Below, in pieces: positions 24,306-36,150 of a stretch of DNA of 64,000 nt (position 1 is the stretch's first letter; the number at the start of each line of letters is the position of its first letter). This DNA comes from Liolophura sinensis. Its lineage: Eukaryota; Mollusca; Polyplacophora; Chitonida; Chitonidae. The notes under the pieces were generated by a model. The model did not search any database. It was not told where the DNA came from and saw only the letters and a program-made list of their open reading frames with translations. The DNA is taken from contig NC_088299.1 in the NCBI RefSeq assembly GCF_032854445.1, positions 12,085,608-12,149,607 of the forward strand. Reading direction: 5' to 3'. Made by a program: the position numbers and the translations under genes.

Positions 24306-26284
24306 TTTGCTGATCAAAGTGACAAGTCACATGATGTTACTGTATCTGATGATACACATCATTTTGCAATGCGTGAGGACCTTGGACGTCGTGAGGAACT
24401 CGCCCATGAAGCAGCTGGTACTGAACCTGAACCATGCCATAACTTTGATTTTCTGAAGCACTTTGCAAGATTTCTTTTGAGGTTAAGAGAATTGAAAAAG
24501 GTACCCATCAGCGCATGCAAAGAAATTGCGAAGGAGTTTGAACATTTGCTTGCCCAGTGTGAGTCAGAAATGAAAGCAACCATTGAAAAGTTTTGGGTTG
24601 ATAACAAAGTGGGACTGAAAACATTAACAGGATTTGACAATGTCTTCCAGTCGATCAATAGAGCTAATGTGGCTTGTCGTTCCTTGTCCACTGACCGGAG
24701 ACAAAACACTTTCTTTGAAAAAGAATCTGGCTTCATTGAGCCTGTTGAGAAAAAGATTGGTCAAGATGAAAATGGTAAACTTGAAACTGTACGGTACATT
24801 CCCATTGAACAAACATGATTTCCAGGTTTTACTAGGGAGGAATTAAGCAGTACAAAATTATGGCTGTGTATTTCATACTCGGGAATCTTCCATCGAAGTA
24901 TAGATCAAAATTATATGTTATCCATCTGGCCTTGCCAGCTAGAACAGCGCTAGTAAAAAAGCATGGGCTGGCAGTGGCTTTTCGCTGTTTTATCTATGGC
25001 ATTAAGACTCTGGTGCCTAAAGGCATTGTGTTAGATTTACCAAACGGCAGCCAACTCACATCACATGGAACCATATCAGTGGTGGCCGCAGACAACCTCT
25101 CTGCTCATGAAATAAGTGGGATGATGGAGAGTTTTGTGGCTAATCGAACATGTAGACTCTCTAATGTTTCAAAGCCCATGATGCAAATATTTTTCAACGA
25201 GAGTGAATTTGATCTTCGTTCCCAGCAGTCTTATGACGCTTCAGTAGTAACTGTAGAAAATGACACGTCATTGGCAACGATTTATTGTATCCAGTCTGGA
25301 TCACCACTGAACGACCAGTATTACCATGTATGTTGGGGAATACCATTAGATATAGCACGCGATATATTTGAAGGTTTTGGCAGTGATTTTCTGCATTCTC
25401 CATCAAATCATGGGTAGAAAAGGGTTATTTTTCCCTAGAGAATCATATCCTTACTCTGCAAGTGACAAGGCATGTCGTCCCATGAAAATGTCATCTGAAA
25501 TGTCAAACAAACTGCACCACAATGTTGGTGTTTGTTGCGCCTTTTCCAGTCATGTTGGGTCACTTAGTTTCAGTGGAATATGAGTTATGGGAACTGTACA
25601 TGCAACTTTTGGACATCACTGATATTGTGTGTGCACCAACAGTGTCACGTGGTGCGGTAGAATGCCCATTTCCACCTTTTTGGTGGCATACTTTGTTCTA
25701 AACGCTGAGGCAAGTGTAAAACCAAAAGCTCACTATTTGATTCATTACCCCAGTTAGATCTTGTGATTTGGTCCACTGGTGCATTTTCGACATTCAGATT
25801 TGATGGAAAACATTTGTACTTCAAAGAAGTAATGAACAGGTCAAAAAACCACAGAAATGTTCGCAAGACAACGGCTCGAAGACACTAGTTTCTTCAAACA
25901 ATACACTTGGCAAATCCAAAGTTCCTTGATGATGAGTCACTGGAAACAACAAATGCCTCTCTGTTCCCTATTCGTCTTATGATATCAGTGATACAGAATG
26001 TCCTTTTGGGAGTGGTTGGAGAGAATGTAAACATACTCCAGGCAACCTCACTCAAAGTGGATGGTGTAGCATATCAAGCAGGATGTTGTGTGGTAATTGA
26101 TTTTGAAAATGATTGCTACCAATTTGGAAAGATTGAAAACTGTTTCGTGATAGCTGGGGATGGCCAACTTCTGGTGAGGAAACCTTGCGCAGAAGAATTT
26201 TCCCCACATCACCATGCGTATCATGTGTGTGAAACGCGAGAATATAGAGTGAAATCTCCAAGAAAGCTACTCTTATATCATTAA
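24306..26284 (+). pseudogene. Decayed transposon-like protein gene (multicopy animal family, unnamed)
   Basis: Three open pieces follow each other: 24369-24818 (KHFARFLLRLRELKKVP ... IEPVEKKIG ... TVRYIPIEQ), 24860-25417 (VYFILGNLPSKYRSKLY ... VVAADNLSAHEISGMMESF) and 25780-26284 (LYFKEVMNRSKNHRN ... FGKIENCFVIAGDGQLLV ... HHHAYHV). Between them are frame changes, stops and a gap where the family normally has further sequence. I recall this order from large uncharacterised proteins that occur in many copies in fish and invertebrate genomes, some with C2H2 fingers at the amino end. I cannot give a superfamily name. The frame is open upstream of the first Met back to 24306, where the Penelope-like element begins, so the true start is lost. 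There are no introns in the recognisable parts. Confidence 0.7.
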
Positions 26285-26857
26285 CTGGGCATGTGCGAAA
26301 TGTCAGGCAAATTGATGGTTGTTCTCAAATTTCTTGTTGACACAATCAGTCACTGTTAAATCCATGACAGGGGAAAAAAAGAAAAAAAAAGAATAGATTT
26401 ATTGCAGTTTGTCAGGCATTGCCAGTGTTCTTTCTGCTGCCAAAGCTGCTTTGTAGCAACAACATTTATCAATATTTTTTGGGGGGTCGAGGTGGAAGTG
26501 GTAGGGTGTGAGGGTATTTATTGAAGTCCAAAATCTTTCTAAAACCCTCATTTGAAATTTTCTAAAATTGTCCATAATATGAGAACCCCAAGTTTAAAAG
26601 TTTTTTCCCCCCATTAATTGCAACCCAGAGGCTCTCTTAGATCTTCACTGCGTGCAGCATTTAGATGAATTTTCCTAAGTGCGATAACTCTGCTTACGAC
26701 TGTCGTAGTTTTTTTTTGTTTTTGTTTTTTTTTTATTTGGACACTGGATCTGATTTCTTTGCATAAATTTCATACTACATATGTCGTTATTTATAAACAT
26801 TTGCAATGCAAGGGGATTTCGGTAAGCAGCATTTTTTATTTTTTCTGTAGCTTCAAT
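26285..26857. other. No gene seen; low-complexity T/G/A runs
   Basis: Contains A-rich (26372-26390), G-rich (26481) and T-rich (26709-26738) runs. The stretch before 26858 ends in a pyrimidine tract and AG (26850), an acceptor for the following gene remnant. An upstream exon is therefore possible but I cannot identify one. Confidence 0.4.
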
Positions 26858-28707
26858 ATGTCATTTCGGTACCACGTAACTCTCAGTAAAAGCCAAAAAG
26901 ATATCTTTCATGTGGAAAATAAAGAAGACTTACCAAAGACAGTTTTCAAGACATTTCGAATAAACGATAGTCCAACATTCACCATTCAAATGTGGGATCC
27001 AGATTTTGAAGATTGGAGTAATGCTTCTCTGAAAAGCTTACCAAACAAGGCCAGGCTACGATTGTCGTAGTGGAAGACTCCTCTGTCCAGTTACCTGTGC
27101 ACTCCACCACATCCCAGGAAGAGTCAACCAACAAAGAACCTCCGCTGGAACCACACGCAACGTGAGTCAATACTAATTGCAAATAAGCTAGACTATTCTG
27201 ATGCCAGACTTTCCGAGAGATTGTTGAGAAAAACATGAAAGTAATCCTCAAACAGCCTGAGTATCAAAACAGAACGATTTTTTTTTCTGTGAAATGTCTT
27301 AACCTGTCAACTCTGTTTGTACCAAAACTTTTATGTCAGCTTAGTTACAGAAATGTTAAATTACTATTTCAGTATTGGTAATATGGGAGATTGTGATACT
27401 GGGTTTGTTTTTAAAATTTACTTGGCCTTTACATGTGTGTAAATGAGGGCTTTCAAAGAAATCAGTATCTTACATATTAAAACTAAATAAGACTTTATCT
27501 GCCAAGCACATAAAAAAATATATCCGGACGAAATTTAGAACACCTTGGGCTGGGCAGTATGTTGGCCCCCAAAACCCGTGGCTACAAGCCAGACTCTAAG
27601 TACATGCCCTTTTATGGATATTTATCTGCAACAATTTACTTTAATTTTGTTTTTACTTTTAGTCGTGAACCCACAGCAGCAAAACTGAAGGAGTGGCCAC
27701 TGGAATTTATAATTAATAGTTTGTTTCTCATTACCCTCACTCGTGCAAATAAATTAAATACATGCCTGATGTCCGCACTCATTAATACCAAATTTTTGCT
27801 TAATATCTTTAAATTTTGAATTTAAAATGTTAATAGAATATGAATAATTATCGCATGAATTGTGGCATTCGTGTTTTTGAGGCAAAGGTCATCAGGAACA
27901 AAGAATTAGTTATCAGCAGCCTTAGCTGTGACAGGTCAAGTTGGCTCTCCGGATATGAGGAGTTGGTAATGTCACTTTTACCCCTTGACGTCCCCTGCAT
28001 CTTCGGAACCACAAAGCACTGTGTTGCTATGTGAGGTACCTTGGGAGATTTCATCAGCGAAACAGGCTGAGTTAGCAAGCGCCCCCTAACGGCATTTTGT
28101 GGTATAACATGTGAAGCGTCAGTGCATGCATGAAGTTTAATTAAGAAGGAGATACATGTCACTTGCACTCTTCAAATGGATCAGAGTATGTTACCAAATC
28201 AGCGGGACCCAGTTGGACTCCGGCTTTGTCTTAACAGCAAGGCAAGCCACGTTTCCATCGGGTCAAGCGTTTTTGCCGTAACGAGCATTGAACATCTAAG
28301 AGACATGGGACAGCGTGAACTTTATTCAGGACTGGGTAGTCGACGGCTCAATCAACCGTGGCCCAGCTGAGATGTGCCTTCAGCTTAAAGCATTGCTGTG
28401 ATTTGATTGGACGCAACCATTCTGTTTGTGCATCCAGCCAGCCTGACCAGCAAAATTTCTCAAGGGACCGACAAAGTGAAAGGGTGTGTAGGTACCTTGA
28501 GTTCCGAAGATATGTACCCTGGCGATAGATAAAAAAAATCAATCATATGTTTGTGTTGCAGCTAACCAGTGGTCAGTATAGTGAGATGGCACGGGCTCTT
28601 ATAAGAAAATTCCTGTGTTTGAGCAAAGGCCTTGCCACTGCAGATGCAATAGTAAGTGCATTTACAATGCCATAAAGGCTGAGAAAAGATAAAAGTTAAG
28701 TACATGT

Positions 28708-29309
28708 AGGCTGTAATTTTTGGCGTGAATGGTCGTTCAGGATACGTTGAGGTTACACAAAATCATTGTTCACCCAAACGATCATTGTTCACGTAGGTAA
28801 ACAATAAGATGCTCGGCCAAATGGCTGCCGAAGTCAGATTTTGGACATACACTCGTGGACTCAGAGCGAGGTTACCCCAGTCCTGTGTCCTCCGTAAGGA
28901 CATTGCATTTGATGTGTAGTATGGAGGGCTACTCGTACTGAGGTACATACGACTTAGGTAAATTTTAGCACATAAATTGACGTAAGCTACTACCCACAAT
29001 TGTCGGTATGTAACATGCATTTGCCCCTATCGTTTTGCACCGTTTTGTTTGCAGTTTTTGTTCTATACTTTTTTAAAATAAATTCCTTAACTTTGCCCTT
29101 TAAATCACTTAATTTAAGATCTGTTTAACGCCATAAAAGTCCGACTGTGTCCGACCGTGAATAAGAAATATACATACACATTTTGACGTGACCTCTCACA
29201 CGTACGATACCCACCGTTCGCGCCAACCCATCATGGTTATCGGTTATGTAGGTCCCGTTTTTATGTGAACGATGATTCCTTCACGCCTATTTTTGAAAAA
29301 TTACAGCCT
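28708..29309. mobile_element. Non-autonomous DNA transposon (hAT-type target duplication), 602 bp
   Basis: The ends are perfect 14-bp inverted repeats (AGGCTGTAATTTTT at 28708-28721 and its complement at 29296-29309), with further looser inverted similarity inward ('gcgtgaatggtcgttc' against 'gtgaacgatgattccttcac'). The flanks are an exact 8-bp direct repeat, GTACATGT, at 28700-28707 and 29310-29317. An 8-bp duplication is typical of hAT elements. There is no transposase reading frame inside. It sits in an intron of the SAMD3-like remnant. Confidence 0.87.
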
Positions 29310-29437
29310 GTACATGTGTTGTGTTTTGTCAAGCGCAACAAGTGTGTTAATTTGACACCAAACTGTTACCAGTCACTATAGACTGAAAACTATGTGAAAC
29401 AAGTATAGGTTGTTAAATTGGAACATTTACTGTGTAG

Positions 29438-29512
29438 AGGGACCGTGTAGTTGACCTATACAAGGAGAACCGCGGTCTCATCCTGGAGATCGAGTCTGCA
29501 AAGTCTATGTGA
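29438..29512 (+). other. Possible terminal exon with stop and nearby AATAAA
   Basis: After an acceptor-like 'ttactgtgtag' (29437), an open block reads RDRVVDLYKENRGLILEIE then SAKSM and TGA. AATAAA follows about 35 bases later (near 29548). The phase fits the end of the 28562-28651 block, so it could be an alternative last exon of the SAMD3-like remnant or the end of an unrelated transcript. I do not recognise the peptide. Confidence 0.3.
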
Positions 29513-30247
29513 GCTAGTCAGCTATAAAATGGTCTTATGCTAAGAAAATAAAGTTACAAAGAATTCTGTGATGTTATTTTTACTAGAAAAAATATAAATC
29601 CGATCTCATGAATAAAAACAAATCTCTCAATAATGTTTTGTTTCAATATAAACAATTCTGACCCTTGTTTCCGTTAAGATTACATACATTCACACATTGT
29701 AATTCCTTGGCAAAGGTTATTTATTTTTTAAACTCCATGTATTAACTGAACTACTGAACATGGGAAATATTCAATTCTTTGTAGAGCCTGTGGAAGACTG
29801 CAATTGCCTACAAAGTTCAAACTTGTAGAAAGCGTATCGAAAAAGAAGAAAAATGATTCGGGCACCTTGACAGCAACAGGAAAAGCCCTTGGGTCCAAGA
29901 AGAACCAGGGTGGGGTGGCAAATTTTTCTCCTTCACACCCAGTTGAGGAGGATGATGATGCAATAGCAAGTCATATTGATTAGATGAATGGGGAAGCAAA
30001 GAAAGCAACACCCAACTCATCAAGAATAAACCTTTTGATGGATAAGACCCGCACAGACAGAAGGAGACTGATACTTGAGATGGCTTCAGCTGGTGTCATT
30101 AAAGAGGCTTATCCTTGTTTGTTTACGAGAAATCTGGTGTGTGCTAGATATATTTCAAAAAATATATTTAATAATCATGCATGTTGTTTTGTATGGTCAT
30201 TACAGCTTTTTCTATTGTATGATGACCATTCTTTCATTTGCGGGTGC

Positions 30248-30545
30248 GGGACGTGGCCGGGTGGCTTAAGGCACATGCCTTCAGTTGCTTGAACTTGTAA
30301 GACTCCCACGATGTCCCAGTAAACCGTAACTTGGTGGTAAATGTTTGATGACGCTTTTGCCGTAAATCACTGCCATCCACATATGTGACACGTACACTCT
30401 TCGGTCCAGTGCTTGATTTCGGAAAAAGGAGAGTTGTCAGTAAACTCGCCAAAGGTCGGTGGTTTACCGCAGGTACTCCAATTTCCTCCACCCATGAAAC
30501 TGACAAGCTGTCATATAAGTGAAATAATCTTGCGACGGTGATAAA
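30248..30545 (+). mobile_element. tRNA-derived SINE, third family, near full length
   Basis: The head 'ggacgtggccgggtggctta' with 'ggcacatgccttcagttgct' has tRNA-like A-box spacing. The 3' region has 'aaggtcggtggtttaccgca', 'ggtactccaatttcctccac', 'cccatgaaactgacaagctg' and 'tcatataagtgaaataatct' before an A-rich end. It shares its last 40 bases in loose form with the MetaSINE-like family. It lies in an intron of the SAMD3-like remnant. Confidence 0.75.
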
Positions 30546-32608
30546 ATAAATGCATGTAAATCTTTCATTTGCTGCTGTCAGTTCTGTTAATGAGAAGGAA
30601 TTATCACTGGCCTTAACTGAGTTGGCTCATAAACATTATTCTGATACAGTGTTAAACACTAATCAATCAATCAGTCGGTCAATCAATCAAAAATATTGTT
30701 ATACAAGTTTGATCAGCTGCTCTCTGCCATGGAAGACAGTTTGCTGGTGAGCCTATCCATACCTGTCCAGCTCTAAGTAACACATTGAAATATCATTCTG
30801 GCTCTGAGATTAATCGCTGCACTCTGGTTAATTCATTTTGTCATGACATGCAGTCTCAACTTACACTAGAACTTGGAATGCTTGAATCTCATTAGGTACA
30901 CACTGATTCCAGGGTTTTCTAAAATACATGTACATGTTAATAACTTCGTGAATTGTCTTCTGCAGATACCTTGCGAGTTTGACCGACTCACAGAGTGGAA
31001 AATAAAGGTGTTGCTGAAGTCAGAGATAAGCCGAGTATGCTGACGCTATTCTTCATGAATCTGCCAAGTTTCCCCTCAAGACATAGATTATCTCAGCAAT
31101 TTCTGATGCCAGAGACGACGATGTTAGGAGAGGTAAGACTTGCCTTAAATATCAATGAGTTGGATGTTTATTTTGGGTGAAAATTGTGCAGTATGAACAT
31201 TTTAATTCAACTCTATTTATGCACAAGAATAAAAAAAAATTGTTAGCCAGGGACATATTTGGGGCCTAAATTCTTATTTCAGAAATATTCTGAACAAAAA
31301 TGGAAATTCATGACATAAATTGATTGTTTTGCTTTATTTGTGACAGATATACATTTTAAATAGCGTAATGGTGCATTAAAATGAGGTAAAACTTGTTTAA
31401 TAGATGCATTTGTTGGGTTTATTCATGAAATGTGCCGAAATAATGACAAAAACGGTGCCCCCCCCCCCCAAAAAAATCTCTAGATATGTCCCTGTTAGCA
31501 ATGGTACGCTGTACACACTGCATCAGATAACTAAAAGAATGTATGTATCACCATATCATCATGATCACAATTCAACATGTATGTTTCAGTTACTGCACTG
31601 ATAACTTCTTTAAAACTATTAAAATGGAATTCTTTGCATACATTTTTAAGGCATCAAGGCTGATGGTGTTCTACTACTTACCCCTCATATCATGGGAGAG
31701 AAGTTTTCCACTGTGTGCGATTGAAGAAAGGAAGGTAGTAAAAAATTATTTGTAACTCTTGAATACCAGTTAGTACAGGTGGTTTTTTTTAGCTTGAACT
31801 GGGACAAAAATGCCCTGAATACATCTCTATAAGTTGAAGGCTGCCACAAATAATTGGCTACCGCCTTCTGAAAAACTGACCAAAATATTGACGCTTACTG
31901 CCAGTTACCTCCCCTTCATCGGCAGTTTGGTTAAAGTAGCCTAATATATAAGTCTTCTGAGAGGTACAGCAAGTGAGATGAAGAAAATCACGAGACCTCT
32001 GACATGACCATACAAATGTAATGTATAAAAATTTCATTTTCAGTCAATCACTGATGTATAACTTAGGCTAAAACATAATTTACTAATATTTGAAAAATGT
32101 GATTTTTTTTTTGGTAGTTAAACTTTCAAATGTAAATACTATTAACAAATGTGGAAATACAGCAAAGCCTACTTCTATTCACGTTTAAACTGCATCCGAA
32201 CTTTAGTCTTAAGCTGCAGTAAAGTTTTTAATATTTAAAAATGTGTAATTTTTCGACAACATGCATGACAAATATATTCATGTTGTCTTCATGGCTTTTG
32301 TATAGATGGTTGACCCTCCAAAGCATGCAGCCTTTACGTACACTGATGATCTGCGGATTCCAAACGATGACTGTGCATTTGAAGTCTTTGTTGATGGCGT
32401 CAGCATCTTTGCAGACTTGGTGACAGTTTTTGATGCTTTTGCTATAGTGATGGCAGCGTATTACGTTTTCAACTTGTCTTATCCCAAAGAAATATGTAAG
32501 ACACTGACCTTTATTCAAAAGGTTTTTTTGAATATTCAGGATTGTTCCAAACCACCCGCTCAGGTGTTAAAGATTTTGAAACAGGTTAATGTGTATTTGT
32601 CCAAGTAA

Positions 32609-33680
32609 AATTGCAAACTCGTTGCTGAAAAAAACATTTGATTTAAGGTGGTCTGCTACTCGATTTTGGTTTTCTTAACCAAACATCAAATTTTTTAGTG
32701 TTATAAGGCTGTCATAATCTAGGGGATCTTGGGCCGATTCCACAAAGCTATTTTATACTTACATGTAAGTACAAATCTTTATTTTCTGGTATTAGGCAGT
32801 TGAATGACATGCTAATGTTGTGGTTTAGAACAGGATTGCCTTGCAGATGAACCCGGATGAGTCAATTTGACCACCATATATTCGTCAACTTGACTAAAAA
32901 AAATAGATATTATGGGATGGAACTGCATGAAATGGACTAGGACATACGAGTCACATTGACCAAAGTTGGCTAGTCAATTCGCCTGGCTTGTGCAGATCGA
33001 TTACCTTGCAGATGAACCTGCATGAGTCGATCTGACTTAGGTTCGTTACGTGGACTAAGAAAGATATATTATGGGATGGAGCTGCATGAAACAAACTAGG
33101 ATAAGTGAGTCACATTGACTAATCTTGTCTACTCGTTTTGACTTAGCTAGGTCGGTCGATTACCAGACAAATCCTCTGAAAACGCCATTTGATGAAGATA
33201 GGTTAATAAGACAAGCGCGCGTTGTTCGATTACCAGACAAGTGAATTTACTAACCTACGCCAGTGATTACGACCAAGAAATGCTTTTCTGTGCGTGTTTA
33301 AATCTGTGACATATTTACTAACAAATTATGGACAAATCTCCAAGCCTCAGTGTAAGTAAAACACATCAAAAAAGCCAAAAAAATGTATGCAATCGTGTAC
33401 GTATAGATGTACATGTGTAACTAATTATAGAATATAAAGACAAATTTGACACAACAAATACGAATTCAGTATAAATTATAGTCTTTACCTTTTACTGTTG
33501 TCGTCAGTTGAACAAGAATGAAATAAATACATCAAATAAATATTGAGTGTGCGTTGTATAAACATGGTAATCCATACACGGTGCCATCGTAATACAAATT
33601 ACGCATGGCTGGGGATGACAACGGAGCGGATCGAGACATTGTTATGGTACCAATGACCTTTCTATCAATGTGAAATGCCG
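32609..33680. other. No gene seen; short internal duplication
   Basis: Around 32830-33180 a block ('gattgccttgcagatgaacc', 'tattatgggatgga', 'gcatgaaa') occurs twice about 170 bp apart in diverged form. Nothing coding is supported. Confidence 0.45.
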
Positions 33681-33682
33681 AA

Positions 33683-33890
33683 CCGATGCAATAAAGTTTC
33701 CTAGCAACGGTTCTGAACACTGGTTTTCATGCATGTACGACACAGTATATATTACTCAATACCACTGCAATAAATTGACATTTCTTATGATTTATGCAAA
33801 AAGCGTTCGATCGGAGAAAGGGTCTTTCATGCTTGCTTCCATGACGTGGAACCAAGCAAGAAAGATAAAATATCTGCCTTTTGTTGACAT
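33683..33890. repeat. Dispersed repeat, copy 1 (second copy 35813-36000)
   Basis: 'agtttcctagcaacggtt', 'tatattactcaataccactg', 'ttgacatttcttatgattta' and 'cgatcggagaaaggg' occur in the same order here and at 35813-36000, at roughly 85-90% identity by eye. There is no coding signal, so it is probably a fragment of a dispersed element or a local duplication. Confidence 0.8.
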
Positions 33891-34424
33891 TTTATAACAA
33901 TGCAGCTGGCTCGTAAATTCGGCAATAATTTAATTTCGGATCCATTTCGTGTATCTTGACATCGAAGCACTTCGCGGGGACTGCAGCTATATCATCGTTA
34001 ATAAACACATTTCTCGCATTTTGCAGATCTACAGCAAAATCAGTTCATTGCTATTAGAGGAGTATTGACCGTTTTATTTTGCTGCTTGAACAGAAATTCA
34101 GGTTGGTCGTTACGTGCATGCTCGTCATCTGGAGACAGTGATCAATGTATGAATGCTCTTGGGTAGGGTAATTATAGTTTGTTTATAGTTTTGGCCGCAT
34201 GGGGTGCATCAAGGTGTTTCACTGGCAGAGCGCATGCCCATCCGTCTGGGACTTGAATTTGAAATTTTGTCAAGTATATAAGCCTTAACATTTATTTACC
34301 CTGCATGAAAAGCAAGCGTTTTGACAATTTTAGTCAACTTATTTAAGAACAAGGGTTTAATGAACGCTGATTAGGACTTTTAGAGGCCGTATAGCATACA
34401 AGAGGTTTTCTTTTATCAAAACAT

Positions 34425-35060
34425 ATCTGTGGATATGATGATTATAAAATGGTAATTATTAAGTCCCACCACCACGCACGAGACTTAAGAACGGGTCAAA
34501 GGTCAATATTTGAGCTAAATTTTCTCCCAAATAAGTGTGTCTGTCACAGCTGAGTGCAAAGATTAAACTTATTTTATGTGTTCGCTCTGGCAACCTTCTC
34601 ACTAAGGCTCGATTCTAAAGGTTGTCACCAATACCAACTAAGCTACTTAAAGAAGGGTGTAATTAAGGCTAAATATGAGATATGCCGACCACGTCGAGTA
34701 CGAGAATGATTTTTGCCAGAAGATATCATGAGACCATTGAGTTATAAGATTTTTAGGGTTCAACTCCATGCATAAATCAACCTTAGAACTTGTCAACTTG
34801 GTAATTTTTAGAGTAAATTAGTCCTTCCCTGGATCACTTATACCGGTCACGGTTGAGTATAAAGCTTAAACTTCAAAGTATTTTATGTTTTCCTCATGAC
34901 AACCTTTCACTAAATGCCAGTTCGTAAGTTTTTAGCTCAAGACCAGTCTAATTAACGCTAGATATGATGAATTTTATCAGTATTGTCGAGTAAGAGGACG
35001 CTTTTTGTACCTCAAGAATACTTTGAGATATACTGATTATAAAATTTTGGTACATGTAAA
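34425..35060. repeat. Diverged tandem duplication, about 300 bp x 2
   Basis: 'gctgagtgcaaagattaaac' (34551) matches 'ggttgagtataaagcttaaa' (34852), and 'tgattataaaat' to 'ttttagctcaagacc'-type stretches follow in the same order about 300 bp apart. The copies are old, and I see no coding sequence in them. Confidence 0.6.
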
Positions 35061-35734
35061 AGTCTCTTTTCTTCTTCAAAATATCGACTTTCTTCTCAAA
35101 CCTATTCGGACAGAACATGGTGATCGAACCATGTGCTCAACCACGTCACGTATATACTTGGCTTATTCTCAGTCCAGATAATAAAATAGCATCCTATTCA
35201 TTTTTGATATGATAGTTTGTCCATACGCAAGGCATATATTTACAGCTTAAGAAATGATGTTCTCAAGCAATAAAGTCAAAATAAGTTTTTAGAAATAAAG
35301 CATAAAATTGATAAAAGAAATGAGGTTAGACAGAGGACGTCGACATTTCGACTTTTCACCTTAAATTTGTTTTTACTATAACACGAATAAGCTTCCATGG
35401 GATAAATAATTGAATACCGATTTATGACAAGAATATCTTATGTAGGAGACTGGAAATGTTCCAGTTTTGTATTGCACCTCACACATGACTAAAACAAGGG
35501 AACGAAGCCCTAAAATATGGTTGAAATGGTATATAGATTCATAATGCATACAATTTCTCCAAAAGTATCGTTTTATGGGTCAAAGCTAAGTGTTTGTATG
35601 GTCACCAAGACAGCAGGGCGACAAAATACATATGTAAAGACATGAACTATAAACCACTTGGGAATGGGCTGATTGTCGCCTTTTGTAACATTTATTGGTA
35701 ATGTAGGTTGTATACGCAGGTGGATTTGTCAACA

Positions 35735-36150
35735 CAATGTACCTCAGGTTTAGCATGTTTTTGTTATTATAAAGCGACTTGCAATGATGTAACCCAACAG
35801 GTTGTAGAGTACCGGTGCAATATAGTTTCCTAGCAACGGTTTCAAACACAGGTTTTCATGCATATAAGACACAGTATATATTACTCAATACCACTGCAAG
35901 AAATTGACATTTCTTATGATTTATGCAGGAAGCATTCGATCGGAGAAAGGGCCGGAAGCCATGACATGGAAACAAGCAAGAAAGATAAAATGTCTGCCAT
36001 TTTAAACAGTGTAAATGTGCATTCTGAGTGGAAGCCACACTACAAGAAAATAACCGATTTTTCATTTTTTCTTCATGTTTAGCTTGTTTTTGTCATTATA
36101 AAGCGACTCAAAGGGATATAACCCAACAGGTTGTAGAGAACGAGTTGATT
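35735..36150. repeat. Dispersed repeat copy 2 within a ~335-bp local duplication
   Basis: It holds the second copy of the 33683-33890 repeat (35813-36000). It is bounded by two direct copies of 'ttataaagcgact' plus 'taacccaacaggttgtagag' (about 35769-35809 and 36098-36139), so the block looks like one tandem unit with a partial second. Confidence 0.7.

Larger units (their letters stand above)
26858..32608 (+). pseudogene. Intron-containing SAMD3-like family gene with broken frames
   Basis: Exon-like blocks with AG/GT borders: 26851-27161 (ATG 26858; MSFRYHVTL ... MWDPDFEDW, a ubiquitin/PB1-like segment), from 27663 (KLKEWPLEFII), 28562-28651 (SGQYSEMARALIRKF), 29785-30136 (LWKTAIAYKVQ; GVANFSPSHP; LMDKTRTDRRRLILEM), 30966-31132 (IPCEFDRLTEWKI; ADAILHESAKFPLK), 31651-31734 (GIKADGVLLLTPHI) and 32306-32608 (VDGVSIFADL; AAYYVFNLSYPKE; stop). 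The motif order fits large animal proteins often labelled sterile alpha motif domain-containing protein 3-like. Several junction phases still agree (for example 27161/27663 and 31132/31651). Blocks 1, 4, 5 and 6 each need a one-base frame change, block 4 has an in-frame TAG after 'ASHID', and the block after KLKEWPLEFII has no usable donor. The function of the family is unknown to me. Confidence 0.65.
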
